Shown here: positions 1-14,347 of the stretch, one piece after another
Position numbering within the stretch: the stretch's first letter is position 1
How the letters are laid out: every line of letters begins with the position of its first letter
Source of the DNA: Tulasnella sp. 424
Lineage: Eukaryota > Basidiomycota > Agaricomycetes > Cantharellales > Tulasnellaceae
Assembly (NCBI GenBank): GCA_019633425.1
Contig: WSUB01000045.1
Span: 124,001 to 188,000 of the forward strand
Direction: 5' to 3'
Length of the DNA stretch: 64,000 nucleotides
Notes under the pieces: model-generated
The model's input: only the letters and a program-made list of their open reading frames with translations
The model's database searches: none
Told to the model about the DNA's origin: nothing
Program-made: the position numbers and the translations under genes

Positions 1-259
1 AGAGATCGAGGTACATTTGGCTTCTCACTAACATTTGAATTTGAATGGCGACCCATTTTTTCTACCGAGTGTGATTTGTCGTCAATCGAAGGGTTCAAAT
101 AAGTACACTTGCTAATGCATGCGAAATCCTTACGTCGATTCGAAAACATGGTTGTTATGGAACAGAGAGCCAACCTAATCAATGGATTTCGTGGCCCCCA
201 AAAGGCACTCCGGTAAGTCATACAGCCACGCGTTACGATTGGTGAAGTGTTCTACGTAC

Positions 260-412
260 GTGGCGCATGGTCAGAGTATCGCCGTTCTTGGAAGTGGAGA
301 GGCACCATTTTGGGACATACGTCTTTTCAATGACAAGCTCCTTTGGCGGCCTTGCTGCAGAGACCAACATGGAGGCTGAAAGTGCGAGAACGATAGTGAA
401 GAAGGATCGCAT
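260..412 (-). pseudogene. Truncated ER-type FKBP copy (first exon only)
   Basis: The first coding exon of an FKBP gene is recognisable: an ATG, a signal peptide starting MRSFFTIVLALSAS, then KELVIEKTYVP and a Cys-containing segment, closing at a GTACGT donor in the same place as in the two complete copies to the right. In those copies the next exon (R-G-[ST]-L-F-D-T-G-K) follows after about 65 bases. I find nothing like it in any frame between position 259 and the window start. The conserved MHY at the end of the exon is changed to MRH. The exon is therefore most likely a leftover of a third tandem unit. A much longer first intron running off the window edge cannot be excluded. Confidence 0.6.
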
Positions 413-1347
413 GGTGAGAGAGAGAGTAGAGTAGTTCGGTCGGTTGAACGGGGAGGGAGGGAGGGTTGGTTGCGGACGAGGAGGATCGTTCGAGGCACCT
501 GGCATATTAACACGAAACGCGTTTAGACGCTACGTGGAGGCTTCAACTTCACGACATGGCTTCTGGAGAGAAGACCCAGCGTCACAGGTCAGACGGAGAT
601 ATTTCTGCTGCAACCAGTCGTCTTCGTGGGAAATCCGAAAAGCTGATAGACACGGAACCTCCTGACAGGCGTATCACGATTCTTCGACATATTTTCGGCA
701 AAAAAAGTGTATATTTTTACACATCTCCAGCGATTGCAGTTCTTGTCTCCGGGCGTCGCATGGCGTGGCCAGGCGGATGTATGACCGATCATGCTTCGAG
801 CATCCCGGGGAACGACCATGGCTACGTAGCCGTAGCCGAGCGGGCTGCTATCAAGTGCTTGTTGGTAATAGTGCTACCAACGGAGCTGAGGTGAGCTCCG
901 GGGGTCAGGTGAGCAGTGCTAGATCCCTGAGTTTCTCCGACACCTGCTGTGTGTGTGTGTTGTGAACCCATACACACAATAAACCCGTTGACGAGGCCGG
1001 TTGGGTTTCTTGGTCGGGGCTCTGAAGCAACGTTAATTAGGAGCACATACTAGCCCGGCCGTTGAGTAGCGAGTCAAGCCTCGGGTGCAGGTTGCACGAG
1101 CGTGGCTACGTGCGAAACGTGGAGTTTGTACACGCAATGGAAGCTTGCCTTCTCCAGCCGGGAATGACGAAGATTGGTCCAGGTAGCGCTGGTTGGTTTC
1201 GATAGCTAGCGATGCGCGAAGGAGGAGTTTCAAAACACGTGGCTCTGAGATACGTTCGTAACTTTACATTCCTGATCTCAAAGCACGGAAAGTACAAGCG
1301 ACGGTGACAAGCGGACAGCAGAGCTATGCCATTGGTCATTTTTTAAT
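413..1347. other. Intergenic stretch between FKBP copies 1 and 2
   Basis: No gene is supported here. Positions 413-550 look like a diverged version of the promoter found upstream of the other two FKBP copies (GA-rich then ACGTGGAG-type sequence). A short GT run lies at about 950-961. Positions 1140-1345 match, with many differences, the sequence at 2490-2685 downstream of copy 3, so the tandem unit included the 3' flank. Confidence 0.5.
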
Positions 1348-2159
1348 TTACAGCTCCTCGTGGGCATTATCACGTCCCGTAATATCCAAGAGTTCAATTT
1401 CGAATACAAGGGCTGCCTTCTCGGGGATGACAGGTGGGTAACCTTCGTCACCTATTAGGGCGAAAATGTCGTCGATGAATGAGAATTCAAGGTTGAGTGG
1501 GTGCAGCGGCGACGAGGTTCTTACCAAAGGCTTTGTGCGAAGGGATAGTAAGGGTTCGCTTCTCTCCAATGCACATGCTGCAAGTTGGAACATGGTCAGT
1601 GAGGTCAACGGATAATGGAACGGTTGTGTTTACTTGGTAGCGCCTTCGTCCCATCCTATGAAACGACCTCCAGTCAGCAGGAGTCCCTGTATTAGGGGGA
1701 AATAACAAGCATACCTTTTGTGACGTGACCGGCACCCACTGTTTCGGATGAAGAGATGGGGTTAGCAAGGACGATTCCAACGTTGGTCGAGCCAACTAAC
1801 AGGTGAATTCGAATGGCTGGTTGCCGCGATCACGGCTACGAGGAAACGTATCATTAATATAGCTCATGGCGCTGCCGTGTCGCAAGTCTCCTCACCTCGC
1901 GTCGAACTGCTTGCCCGTGTCGAAGAGCGAACCCCTCTGAAGGCAAGGCGGAGGATTTAGCTGGCAGGTACGCGCAGTCGGACGGTTAACCACGTACGTA
2001 GTGCATTACAACCTGATCTCCCTTGCGAGTTCTCATTTGGCACTTTTCGGGGACGTGTGTCTTTTCGATAACGAGGTCCTCAGGAGCTTGCTTGGGCTCG
2101 GAAGCCGAGGCCATCAAGGCAGCTGAAAGAGCAAACGCAATGGCGAAGATGGAGCGCAT
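1348..2159 (-). CDS. ER-resident FKBP-type prolyl isomerase, diverged copy
   Basis: Secretory FKBP (FKBP2-like), a peptidyl-prolyl cis-trans isomerase that helps proteins fold in the ER lumen. Seven exons can be joined. Exon 1 carries the signal peptide [20 protein letters not shown] and ends at MHY. Then come [56 protein letters not shown] and the last strand LVFEIELLDI. The protein ends in HEEL, a plausible ER-retrieval tetrapeptide. Compared with copy 3 and the FKBP consensus, active-site positions have changed: the Ile of GQVIKGW is Thr and the Tyr of AYG is Phe. There is also an extra Gly in the 40s loop. The frame is open throughout, so this is a gene under changed constraint rather than an obvious pseudogene. 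The start is the ATG aligned with copy 3. Confidence 0.85.
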
Positions 2160-2686
2160 CGTGAATGAAAGTTACAAAGAGAGTCGTTCGTGTTCAGTTA
2201 GGAGGTGGGTTGGTCGTGGAAGAAGGAGGGATGTCTGAGACTGGGTGTTCGGATGTAATGAACCAAAGGGTGTCTTGAAGTGCGCGACGTGGAGATTTCA
2301 ATTCACAAGGGGGAAGAAGACATATCGTAGCCCCTAATGTGAATGGGGCACGGATGGTAAACACGTACGAAATTACCCCATTTGGTAGGTTTATGCGTAT
2401 TTCCCAATTCATTTTTTTTTATGAAAAGGGATCTTTTTCTGTCATGTGATTCCAACTTCTGTGCGTTGTAATCGTGGAGGAGCCTTTTTCCACCGGGAGG
2501 GACGAAGATTGAGCCAAGTGGCGCTGGTTAGTTTGGATGCTCGCTAGTGGTACATGAAGGGAGGAGTTTCAAAACGCGTGGTTCTGAGATACGTTCGTAA
2601 CTTTACATTCCTGATTCTCAAAGCAAGGAAAGTACAAGCGACGGTGGCAAGTGGACAGTAGAACTGGGCCATTGGCCATTTTTAAT

Positions 2687-3506
2687 TTACAGCTCCTGCT
2701 TGGTATCCGGGCGGTCCTTAATACCCAAGAGTTCAACTTCGAATACAAGGGTTGCCTTGGCGGGGATGACAGGCGGGAAACCGCGGTCACCTATCGGGGG
2801 CGAAAAAAAAGGTCGTCGATAGATGAGAACTCAAGGTTAAATGGGTAGCCGCGACGACAAGGTGCTTACCGTAGGCTTTGTCCGAAGGGATAGTAAGAGT
2901 TCGCTTCTCTCCAACGCACATGCTGCAAGTTGAAAAACGGTTAGCGAGGTCAACGGATAATGGAGGGAGCAGTTGTATTTACTCGTTAAGGCCTTCGTCC
3001 CATCCTATGAAGCGACCTCTAGTCAGCAGAAGTTCGTGTCTAGGGGGAGATAGCAGGCATACCTTTGATGACCTGACCGGCACCGACTGTGCAAGGGGGA
3101 GATGTGGGGTTAGCGAGGACGACTTCAATGTCGGTCGAGCCAACTAACATGTGAATTCGAATGGCTGGTTACGGTCACGGCTACGTGGATATCATTAATA
3201 GAGCTCATTGAGCTGCCGTGCCGCATATCTTCTCACCTCGAGTCGAACTTCTTGCCGGTGTCGAAGAGCGTACCCCTCTGAAACGCAAGGGCGCAGATTT
3301 AGCTGGCAGGTAACGCGAGGAGTCGGACGGTTAAAACCACGTACGTAGTGCATGGAAAGCTTGTCTCCCTTTTGAGATTTTATTGGGCACTCTTTGGGGA
3401 CGTAGGTCTTGTCGATAACGAGGTCCTTAGGAGCTTCCTGGGGCTCGGAAGCCGAGACCATCAAGGCAGCTGAAAGAGCGAAGGCAATGGCGAAGATGGA
3501 ACGCAT
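2687..3506 (-). CDS. ER-resident FKBP-type prolyl isomerase
   Basis: The best preserved of the three FKBP genes. It has seven exons. The signal peptide is [20 protein letters not shown]. Domain segments in order are [73 protein letters not shown] and [18 protein letters not shown]. It ends in KQEL, a K-x-E-L ER-retrieval signal. Consensus catalytic-pocket residues (Y of MHY, F and D of KFDS, V-I of GQVIK, W, and Y of AYG) are all present, so prolyl isomerase activity in the ER lumen is expected. The run of eight A at about 2803 lies inside the last intron and does not break the frame. The upstream region resembles that of copy 2. Confidence 0.9.
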
Positions 3507-3787
3507 CGTGAATGAAAGGTACACAGAGAGAGTCGTTCGTGTTCAGTTGGGGGGTGGGTTGGTTGGTCGTGGAAGAAAGAGGGATGTCTGAGACTGCTCG
3601 TATGTAATAAACCAGAAAGTGCGACGACGTGGAGATTTCAATTCCAACGTCTGCGGCCGTTCCGAAAAGGGAAGGGATGACCTAAGCATGAGTGGACCCT
3701 GACATCCCACGGTCGGTCGCACATCATCCAATTTCCCTTTCCCCTTTCAATCCTGACTGCACTTCGATCGACGTCCGTGTAATAACG

Positions 3788-4071
3788 ATGGTATTGTGGA
3801 CTAGCCTGATAAGCATTTTACTTGCGTGCTGACGGTGATCCACTTTATGCAGCCTTCCAACAAGACTTTCAGAACCAAGATGAAGCTGGCGAAGGCTTTG
3901 AAGCAGAACCGGCCCATTCCTCAGTGGTTCCGCCTGAAGTCGGATACCAAGATACAGGTACTTGGTCGCGTTGGGTTTGATGCTGTTGAACTACCCACTG
4001 AAAACGGGGTTGTCTTTGCTTAGTACAACGCCAAGAGGCGGCACTGGAGACGAACGAAGCTCGGCATCTAA
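3788..4071 (+). CDS. RPL39: 60S ribosomal protein eL39
   Basis: Small, very basic protein lining the exit tunnel of the large ribosomal subunit. Recognisable blocks are [35 protein letters not shown] and, after an intron, [15 protein letters not shown], giving the usual family length of about 51 residues. I infer that the first coding exon is the ATG alone (3788-3790), followed by a GT-AG intron ending in TTTATGCAG at 3852. This restores the canonical M-P-S start; reading through the nearer ATG would give M-Q-P-S. The second intron is 3958-4023. The C-terminus is -GI rather than the common -GL. Confidence 0.92.
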
Positions 4072-4088
4072 TCAAAAACGACTCGCCT

Positions 4089-4561
4089 TCCGACTCGCTT
4101 CGTCTTTTCATCCCATCTTGCATCTGTATCTTATGCGCTGTTCGCCCGACCCACTCCTTGGGGATCACATTCTCCTTCCAGTCTGTCAATGCAACCAACC
4201 TGTGTTTTTCCTCAGCATGTTTCATGGCCCCAAATGCTGCAATCGTTGTTTTCGTGAACATCGTACACTCGGAGTTGGCTTCAGCGCGCGTTAATGATCC
4301 AATTAACGCCAGGTCTTTTTCAGTCCACTGTTAGAATAGTCGAGTCCAGTGCAAGCGGAGGAAGCGGAGTCCGATGAGCGGCAAACCAATCGCGGCGCCT
4401 AGGGAAGCGATAATCCACAGACAAATTGGGTAACGTGAAAGTGAACTGCTTTTGTTCCGATACCGTTCGATGGAGCGTTGCGCTTCCGGGCTTGAAGTCT
4501 CCACTTCCGGGGTTGGGCGCGTCCCGTTGCGGGTCTGGAACGAGACAGCTCCATCTTCCAT
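4089..4561 (-). CDS. Unidentified possible gene with one membrane segment
   Basis: Two coding-like blocks lie on the minus strand, tail-to-tail with eL39. The first starts at an ATG at 4561 (MEDGAVSFQTRNG) and leads to a hydrophobic segment (ICLWIIASLGAAIGLPLIG) near 4360-4420. The second follows a CTAACAG acceptor and begins at 4327 (WTEKDLALIGSL), continuing through AFGAMKHAEEKHRLVALTDW to about 4090. I could not find a convincing donor joining the two in frame, nor the stop codon, so the exon model is open. I do not recognise the family. A single-pass membrane protein, perhaps organellar, is the most that can be said. Confidence 0.3.
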
Positions 4562-5190
4562 CCGCCCAACTTTCCGAAAAAAACTCGAGTTGTGCGCCTC
4601 TTGTGAAGGTGTAAAAAGTGATCTGTTGGGGGGTTTCCACGAGCTACAGTCTCGTGTCCCGTTGCCTGCCGCACTTGGGCCGCAAAAGGAAGGTGAGGGA
4701 TACGGGCCGAATCCGGAGCCGAGTAGCCTCTTCACTGCAAATGAGCGGTGAAAGAAAGGACCGACACACACGTTTTTTGTGGGTTAGCCTAAAGTGCCGT
4801 ATCACCGCTAACGGCTGGCGCAAATGACCATGTTTTTACCTATTGGAGTACGAAAGAAACGGCGAAAAAAATGGTTCAATGGAGGGATGAGAAAAGGGTA
4901 AATATTGGATGTGGCGACATGACAGCTGGCGGCTGGCCTTCCCTGGATGGCATGCCGCCGAGTGCGAAAAAAGAGAGACCATTGACCAATCAGCGTGCGG
5001 CGTAGTGAAATTTCTTGGGGTAAGCGACGGGGGCTGGTCCCTGGCCTGTACGTTTTGATCGTGCGAACCCCCAGACTAGTACTCGCTCCTGCATAAAAAA
5101 GCTGAGCTGTCCAAATCACCCCATTCCAATACGTTCCCATTCACCCCCCCTTCACCCCCTCTCTCATTCATCAGTGGACCTTGTTTGATC
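4562..5190. other. Promoter region of the desaturase gene
   Basis: No gene is seen. An A-rich element (CATAAAAAAG) lies at about 5092-5101, roughly 90 bases before the desaturase ATG. It is followed by C/T-rich stretches typical of fungal leaders. Confidence 0.4.
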
Positions 5191-7083
5191 ATGGCATCCA
5201 CCCTCACCAACAGAAAAGCTGCTAGCAGCAAGGCTTCATCGCCTGCCCCGACCGTCGTCGAGGAAAACGTTCCCAAGTATATTGTTCCAGATATCACCGT
5301 CAAGGATCTCCTTGGTGCCATCCCGTACGTCTGCTTTTAACCTTGGTCCCTGCCCCTATTCCCCCCCATTGACGCGTCTTTGTTATCGTTTTCAGGCAGC
5401 ACTGCTATGAGCGCAGTTTCTTCCGCTCATCCCTTTACATGTCAGTCCACGTTCCAATCACTTTCCTCCCTGATCTTTTCCCACTAATTACTTTTCTCCT
5501 TACTTCCCTCCCACGTCAACAGTCTTTGGGACTTTGCATGGCTCGGTGTCTTCCTCTGGACCGCGTCCACCTACATCCCAAAGATCAACCCCGAAAACGT
5601 CGCCCTGCCACACCCAGCGCTCTACAAGGTCGCCCGAGGTGCCGCTTGGCTCTTCTACGACTTCTGCGCCGGTCTCGTCGGCACTGGTCTCTGGGTCATT
5701 GCCCATGAGTGCGGTCATCAGGCATTCTCCACCAGCAAGCTCGCCAACAACACCGTCGGCTGGCTTTTGCATTCCGCGTGAGTTTTTGGACGCTGCACTC
5801 TAATCGCGTTGCACGTGATATTCACCCCCATCTCTTTCAACGTTCTTTTTACCCCAGTCTCGGCGTTCCTTATCATTCCTGGAGGATCACAGTACGTGGA
5901 TTTTTTGGGGGTGATAGCGAATCTTGCTCATGTCTGACGATTTCATTACCCCACAGCACGCCAAGCACCATGCTCAGACTTCTCACCTCACTGGCGACCA
6001 AGTCTTCGTCCCCAAGACCCGCAAGGAGCGTGGCCTACCTGCTCTTGACGCCGAAAAGGAGAACTTGGAAGGAACCAAGGTCGCTCTTGACCTCCAAGAA
6101 ATCTTCTCCGAGGCTCTTGAGGATGCTCCCATCGTCTCTGTTGCTTGGCTGACTGCGCAGCTCGTGAGTTGACCCCCGTCTTATTTGTCCCGGATGCGCG
6201 CGTTTCTAATCGAGTAACCTCAGGCTGTCGGCTGGCCTATGTACCTCATCAGGAATGCAACTGGCCAACGGTCCTACCCCCGCTTCACGAATCGTGAGTT
6301 AGTTATCAGGTTTCTTGGAGACGAAAGCTGACCTATTACCCCTAGACTTTACGCCCAAGCCACCGCTGTTCGCTCCTCATCAATACACCGACATCATCAT
6401 CTCCGACTTTGGTGTTCTCATCTGGATGGCTGGCCTCGCTTACGCTTTCAAGACTTACGGCTTCCTGAACGTCTTCCGCATCTACTTCCTCCCTTATCTC
6501 TGGGTATGCGACGCTCTCTACTAAAACCTTGGAGCTCATCACTAACCCACTCTCTGCGCAGGTCAACCACTGGCTCGTCCTCATCACCTTCCTCCAGCAC
6601 ACCGACCCCGCTCTGCCCCACTACCAAGCTTCTGCCTTCACCTTCCCCCGTGGTGCTCTCTCGACCTTCGACCGTGAGCTCATGGGAGGACCCGGCATCA
6701 TTGGCAAGATCACTGGATGGATCTGCGCTACCGCTACCCATGGTATCTCTGAGACCCACGTCGCCCACCACATCTGCAGCAAGATCCCCCACTACAACGC
6801 TTGGGAAGCCCGCGACGCTATCAATGAGCGCTTGGCTCGCGATGGAATCTACGTTCAGGGCAACCCCGGTACTTGGAGCGAGGCTTTGAGGGTCATCCGC
6901 GAGTGCAAGGTACGAAGATAATCTTGGTTGCGTACGATCCACATCCACTGACTTGTCTCCTTCGCACAGTTCATCGAGGACGAGGGTGAAGTCCGCTTCT
7001 ACAAGAACGCCCAAGGCAAGGCCGCTCGCATTCCAGTCTTCTCATCTGAGGGTGTCAGCGACTCTGGTGTTGACCTCCAGTAA
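5191..7083 (+). CDS. FAD2: Delta-12 (oleate) fatty acid desaturase
   Basis: Integral ER membrane di-iron enzyme that inserts the second double bond into oleoyl chains to give linoleate, the main polyunsaturated fatty acid of basidiomycetes. All three histidine boxes are visible: HECGHQAFS (about residue 140), HAKHH, and ETHVAHH near the C-terminal third. The length is about 440 residues, as is usual. Hydrophobic pairs flank the boxes (for example WDFAWLGVFLWTAS and the segment starting DFGVLIWMAGLAYAF). Eight or so short introns interrupt the gene, one falling between YHSWR and the HAKHH box. The ATG opens MASTLTNRKAASSKAS, and the last exon ends GVSDSGVDLQ. Delta-12 activity is inferred from overall similarity to FAD2-type enzymes; dual delta-12/15 specificity cannot be excluded. 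Confidence 0.93.
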
Positions 7084-7616
7084 ACGATTTTTTGTTCACG
7101 ACGTCTCTTGGGTTTTCACGCTTTGTGTTGTTACATTATTACACACCTTAGAGTTTCCAGTCGCATAGTTTTTTTTTGCATTACGATAGAACACTCCCCT
7201 TGCTTATCGTATTTCACGTTTGGTGCCAATGTCCGTCTATGTCCCGTCGCTCGCCACCCCCACACCACACTAGGAGGCTGGACAGCTGAAAAACGAACCT
7301 CATGCCACCTGACAATAAGCGGCGCCCCTTGATCTAATGGGCTTTAAGTGTCGTACGATTCTCTGGCGGAAGCGACTTATGCCCGGGTCCTGTTGCAGGC
7401 TGCAACGTTGCTCTGGGGAAGTAGAGTTCGGGAAGCGTGCGAGCCGGCGACGTCGACAATTCCAATCCTGCCTGTTTCTCTACTTGGGGAGCGCATCCAT
7501 CCACACCTCACCACAACTCTCCTCTCCTCCAACTACGAACATAAATTCAACGGGAGTATCCCCCCTGTATCATCAAACCCCTTTAACAGCTACACTCTTT
7601 CTTCTTTTGCGATACC
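7084..7616. other. Desaturase 3' region and SEY1 leader
   Basis: No gene is supported. It holds the desaturase 3' UTR and the presumed SEY1 promoter and leader; TC-rich sequence lies just before the SEY1 ATG. Confidence 0.4.
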
Positions 7617-10600
7617 ATGGTCAGTTTAGGATTTTCAGAGCGAACTGCTGAGATGACGCGCAGCTGAGCTGGAGCTCATAATTTCTCTCTCCTCTCGCTT
7701 TGCTGGCCCTGGTCCAAAAACCACATAGGCGACTCCAAACGGCGCTCCACCAGAGTCTGAGACGAACAGGATACAGATAGTCGATGAGAACAAAGCCTTC
7801 ACGTGAGTGTGTGGGGACTGGAAATCTTTGCCCCCGGCGAAGTCTAGAGAGGTCTGACTTGTTGGTTAACCCTATGCTTTCATTCCAGACATGACCTCAA
7901 CCCGGCAATCAAGGGCTGGGGACTGTTGGACTCTGGATTCAATTATGATCTCGTCGCCATCTTCGGCTCGCAATCTACAGGCAAAAGTGAGGGATCGTGA
8001 TGTCTCGAGACTGGCTTCAAGCCCAAGCACTGAATTTGCTCCCTCAGGTACTTTACTTAACCGCTTATTTGGAACAACCTTCGATGTCATGAACGAGACA
8101 GAACGGCGGCAGACCACTAAAGGCGAGTGAGGTCACCTCCTGCATGGGCCAGGTGGGATGCTCATTAGAGGTACCCCCCACTTCACTCTAAACTAGGAAT
8201 CTGGATGTGCGGAGCGAAAGACATGCCCCTCATGGTTATGGACGTGGAAGGAACCGACGGCCGCGAGCGTGGTGAAGATCAAGACTTTGAGCGCAAGTCG
8301 GCGTTGTTCTCGCTCGCTTCAACCGAAGTCCTGCTCGTCAACATGTGGGAGCATCAAGTCGGCCTGTACCACGGTGCCAATATGGCGTTGCTCAAGACCG
8401 TATTTGAAGTAAACCTGCAGCTGTTCGGCAAGCGAGATGCGTAAGTGCTTCAACAGCGTGTGCGGGGCGTCGACGGTTGGAGTTTGACACGCGAGATACT
8501 TTATTGGACTAGCACCTCGCCGAGGACTCTCCTGCTATTCGTCATCCGTGACCACGTCGGAGCCACACCCCTCTCAAATTTGCGAGCTACCCTCATTGCG
8601 GACCTTGGCAAGATATGGGATTCAATAGCGAAGCCAGAGGGACTCGATCAGGCCAAGCTGGACGATTACTTCGACATGAGCTTCGTAGCTCTATCCCACA
8701 AGGTGAGAGATATTCGTAAATCAGTCAATTCATCAGCACCCTAATATACCATACCCTTTAGATTCTCCGACCTGATCAATTCGAAGAGGACGTGCTCAAG
8801 CTGCGGGAGCGCTTCTTTGACCGTTCACGAGAAGATTACGTCTTCAAGCCGGTTTACCATAAACGGATCCCCGCCGACGGTGTCGCCCACTACATGGAGG
8901 GCATCTGGGAACAGGTTGGATTGTCATAATCCCGCCTTCCTTTCAGCAGCTAATGACAGAACAAATAGGTTCAAAATAATAAAGACCTCGACCTGCCAAC
9001 GCAACAGGAATTGCTTGCACAATTCCGATGCGACGAAATCGCTGCCGGAGCTCTCGAGGAATTCAATATCCAGGCTCGGTCATTCCGCAAGCCAATCGAA
9101 GGAGGTCGAATTATTGAGGAGCTTGGAAGGACGATGTCCACATGGAAAGCGTCGGCGTTGAGTACGTTCCTCCTATCCGCTACTGTGACGCTCCTCTTGC
9201 TGACTAGCTCCATAGCTCGTTTCGACACTGCTGCTTCCCGCTATCACAAGGGTGTCTACACCCGGAAACGAGCGGACCTCGTTACGCAGATCGACACGAG
9301 TCTATCTCCTCTGTTCCTCGGTCAACTCAAAAACCTTCACCGTTCCGCGCTCACGACGTTCAAGAAGGACCTCGTCGATGGCGTCCGAAGTGGGGGAGAT
9401 TACGACTTCGGGACCATCGTCCAAGATGCTGGAAAGAAGGCTGAGGAATTCTTCGAGTCTGGTGCGAGGGAGGCTGCGGGCTTGGCTCCTTTGGGCATCA
9501 AGGAAGAGGAAGGAGAAGAGAAGCAACCGATAGACGCTGAATGGTCATACGATGATGAATTTGAACAATTGAAGCATGAGATGCAGCTGGTTGCCGATCA
9601 GTGCCGGAAGGATGAGACCAAGAAGATGGTCAACACCATCGAGGTCAGTTCACGTTTTCACACAAGATGGAGTAGTCCTGACGATGCGCCGTCTAGAAAA
9701 CCTTCACTCGGCAGATCGCAGAGCCAGTGGAAGTAGCTCTCAGTAAAGCTAAGCCCGATATGTGGGACAATGTGCTGAAGGCGTTCCGGGAAAATCTGGA
9801 GCAATGCGAAGCTAGCTACCTTAGCAAAGCCAAGAGTAGGTCGTCTTTGAGCACAGAGGCTTACTTCCTCTGACTCGGCGCCACTATGGACAGGCTTCAA
9901 CTGCACCGATGACGAGAATTCTATATCACTTTATATCATCAAGAAGCGGGCATGGATGGCCCTTCGCAAGCGCGTTGACGAGCAGACCGCGGATCCTGTA
10001 ATACTCACCAAGTTGCGAGATTCCTTCGAAGAGCGGTTCAGGTACGACGAGAAGGGAGTTCCGAGAGTTTGGAAGCCAGAGGACGATATGGATGGTACTT
10101 TCCAGCGAGCCCGAGACAAGGTAAGGGATTTCCTAATTACTGCAACACTCAGAAACCTGACCGTCATGTGGCCATAGACCTTGCAACTGGTTCCATTATT
10201 CGCCAAGATCGCCCCCAAAGATTCCTCTCTCGAATTCACCCTACCGCCACCTCCCGCCTCCTTGCCAGATGACGACACGGACTACGACGTTGCTGGATCT
10301 ATGGTTGTTCTCTCAGAGAGCAAGCAGATGGACATTAACGCTCGGTTCCGCCGCGACGCCGACGCCTATTACCTAGAGGCGAAGCGGAGCATCGTATCCA
10401 GTGTCAGCCAGGTGCCAGGATGGGCATGGGGTTTAATGTTAATCCTGGGTTGGAACGAGATTATGACCCTAATATTCAACCCGCTGTACGCCGTGGCTCT
10501 CTGCTTCGCGTGTGGTGTCGTGTTAGTCTTGAAGCACAAGCCTACACGTGTACCCCTTGCTCATCGTATCTCCCTTAGGTACACCGTCATCCAGTTGGGT

Positions 10601-10890
10601 CTGGCTGGCCCGATAATGCAGGTTTCAAAAACAGTTGCTGGCGAGGTATGTTCAATTTCCACCTCGCTCACGGACCTGTTACCGACTATTTCATCTCTTC
10701 ACAGGTGCAGCGTCAAGCCACCGCTAAGCTGCGTGAACAGTTTGCCGAACCTGTGTCCGCACCGCCAGTCACCAGGCAAAACTCGACAGCATCTACATAC
10801 TCGACTGGACCAGGTCTTACTAGACGGAGCACCACCGCGACGCTGAATGGCCATTCAGACGCAGATGAAATGGAGATGAAGCAGTGGTGA
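7617..10890 (+). CDS. SEY1: SEY1/RHD3 ER-fusion dynamin-like GTPase
   Basis: Membrane-anchored GTPase that fuses ER tubules homotypically and maintains reticular ER. The GTPase domain shows the P-loop ([19 protein letters not shown]), switch-region [26 protein letters not shown] and the guanine-specificity region FVIRDHVG. A helical middle domain follows, then a C-terminal hydrophobic hairpin ([19 protein letters not shown] and the next segment) and an amphipathic tail with [10 protein letters not shown]. This is the order expected for the family. The first coding exon is ATG alone (7617-7619), with exon 2 starting at 7729 ([12 protein letters not shown]). The intron at 8123-8196 has a GC donor: only that join restores TTKG-IWMCG. 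The gene has more than ten introns. It is convergent with MCM5. Confidence 0.94.
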
Positions 10891-11153
10891 TACCCACTTG
10901 AATTTCGCTCGCTTATGCCCCACCTATTTTGCACTGTTGTTTCGTTTGGCATTAATCAAGGATAGATTTCATCAATCTCAAAACAGAGCGATGGTGGATT
11001 CGACAACATTACTAACGAAACAGCTGAAACGATCATAGATACAGACCAAAGATAGACCATATGAACTGCAGTGCACCGATTATTTAGACACCAACCCTGT
11101 AAAGATCGACTATGTTAGCTCGGGTTCCTTCGAACATGCCAGCTTCTACACTC

Positions 11154-14169
<3,016 letters not shown>

Positions 14170-14347
14170 GGTCTTGATGTCAAAGTGTGTAGTAGGGGAA
14201 GGGGGTAAGACGCGTCCAAGAGATAGATGGTGGGAGAGAAAAGACGCGTACAGGTTTGTGACGCGTTTGTCACGGACGCGCATTCCCAGTATCAATTCGC
14301 TCCATTTGCTAAAGTCTACTATTACAAAGGTTCGAAACACCAAACGA

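Larger units (their letters stand above)
1140..3660. repeat. Two-unit tandem duplication carrying FKBP genes
   Basis: The units run roughly 1140-2340 and 2490-3660. They contain matching 3' flank, all seven exons, intron positions, and about 150 bases of upstream sequence (for example the ACGTGGAGATTTCAATTC stretch in both). The two have diverged clearly in introns and at many codons, so the duplication is not recent. Confidence 0.75.

Noticed and set aside
880..1060. Possible LTR fragment with GT repeat and AATAAACCC
   Set aside because: No matching second LTR, target-site duplication or retroelement coding sequence in the window.
2803..2810. Run of eight A in FKBP copy 3 as a frameshift
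   Set aside because: It lies inside the last intron; the joined exons are in frame.
6448..7014. 188-codon open frame antisense to the desaturase
   Set aside because: It mirrors codon bias of the desaturase exons and has no motif of its own.
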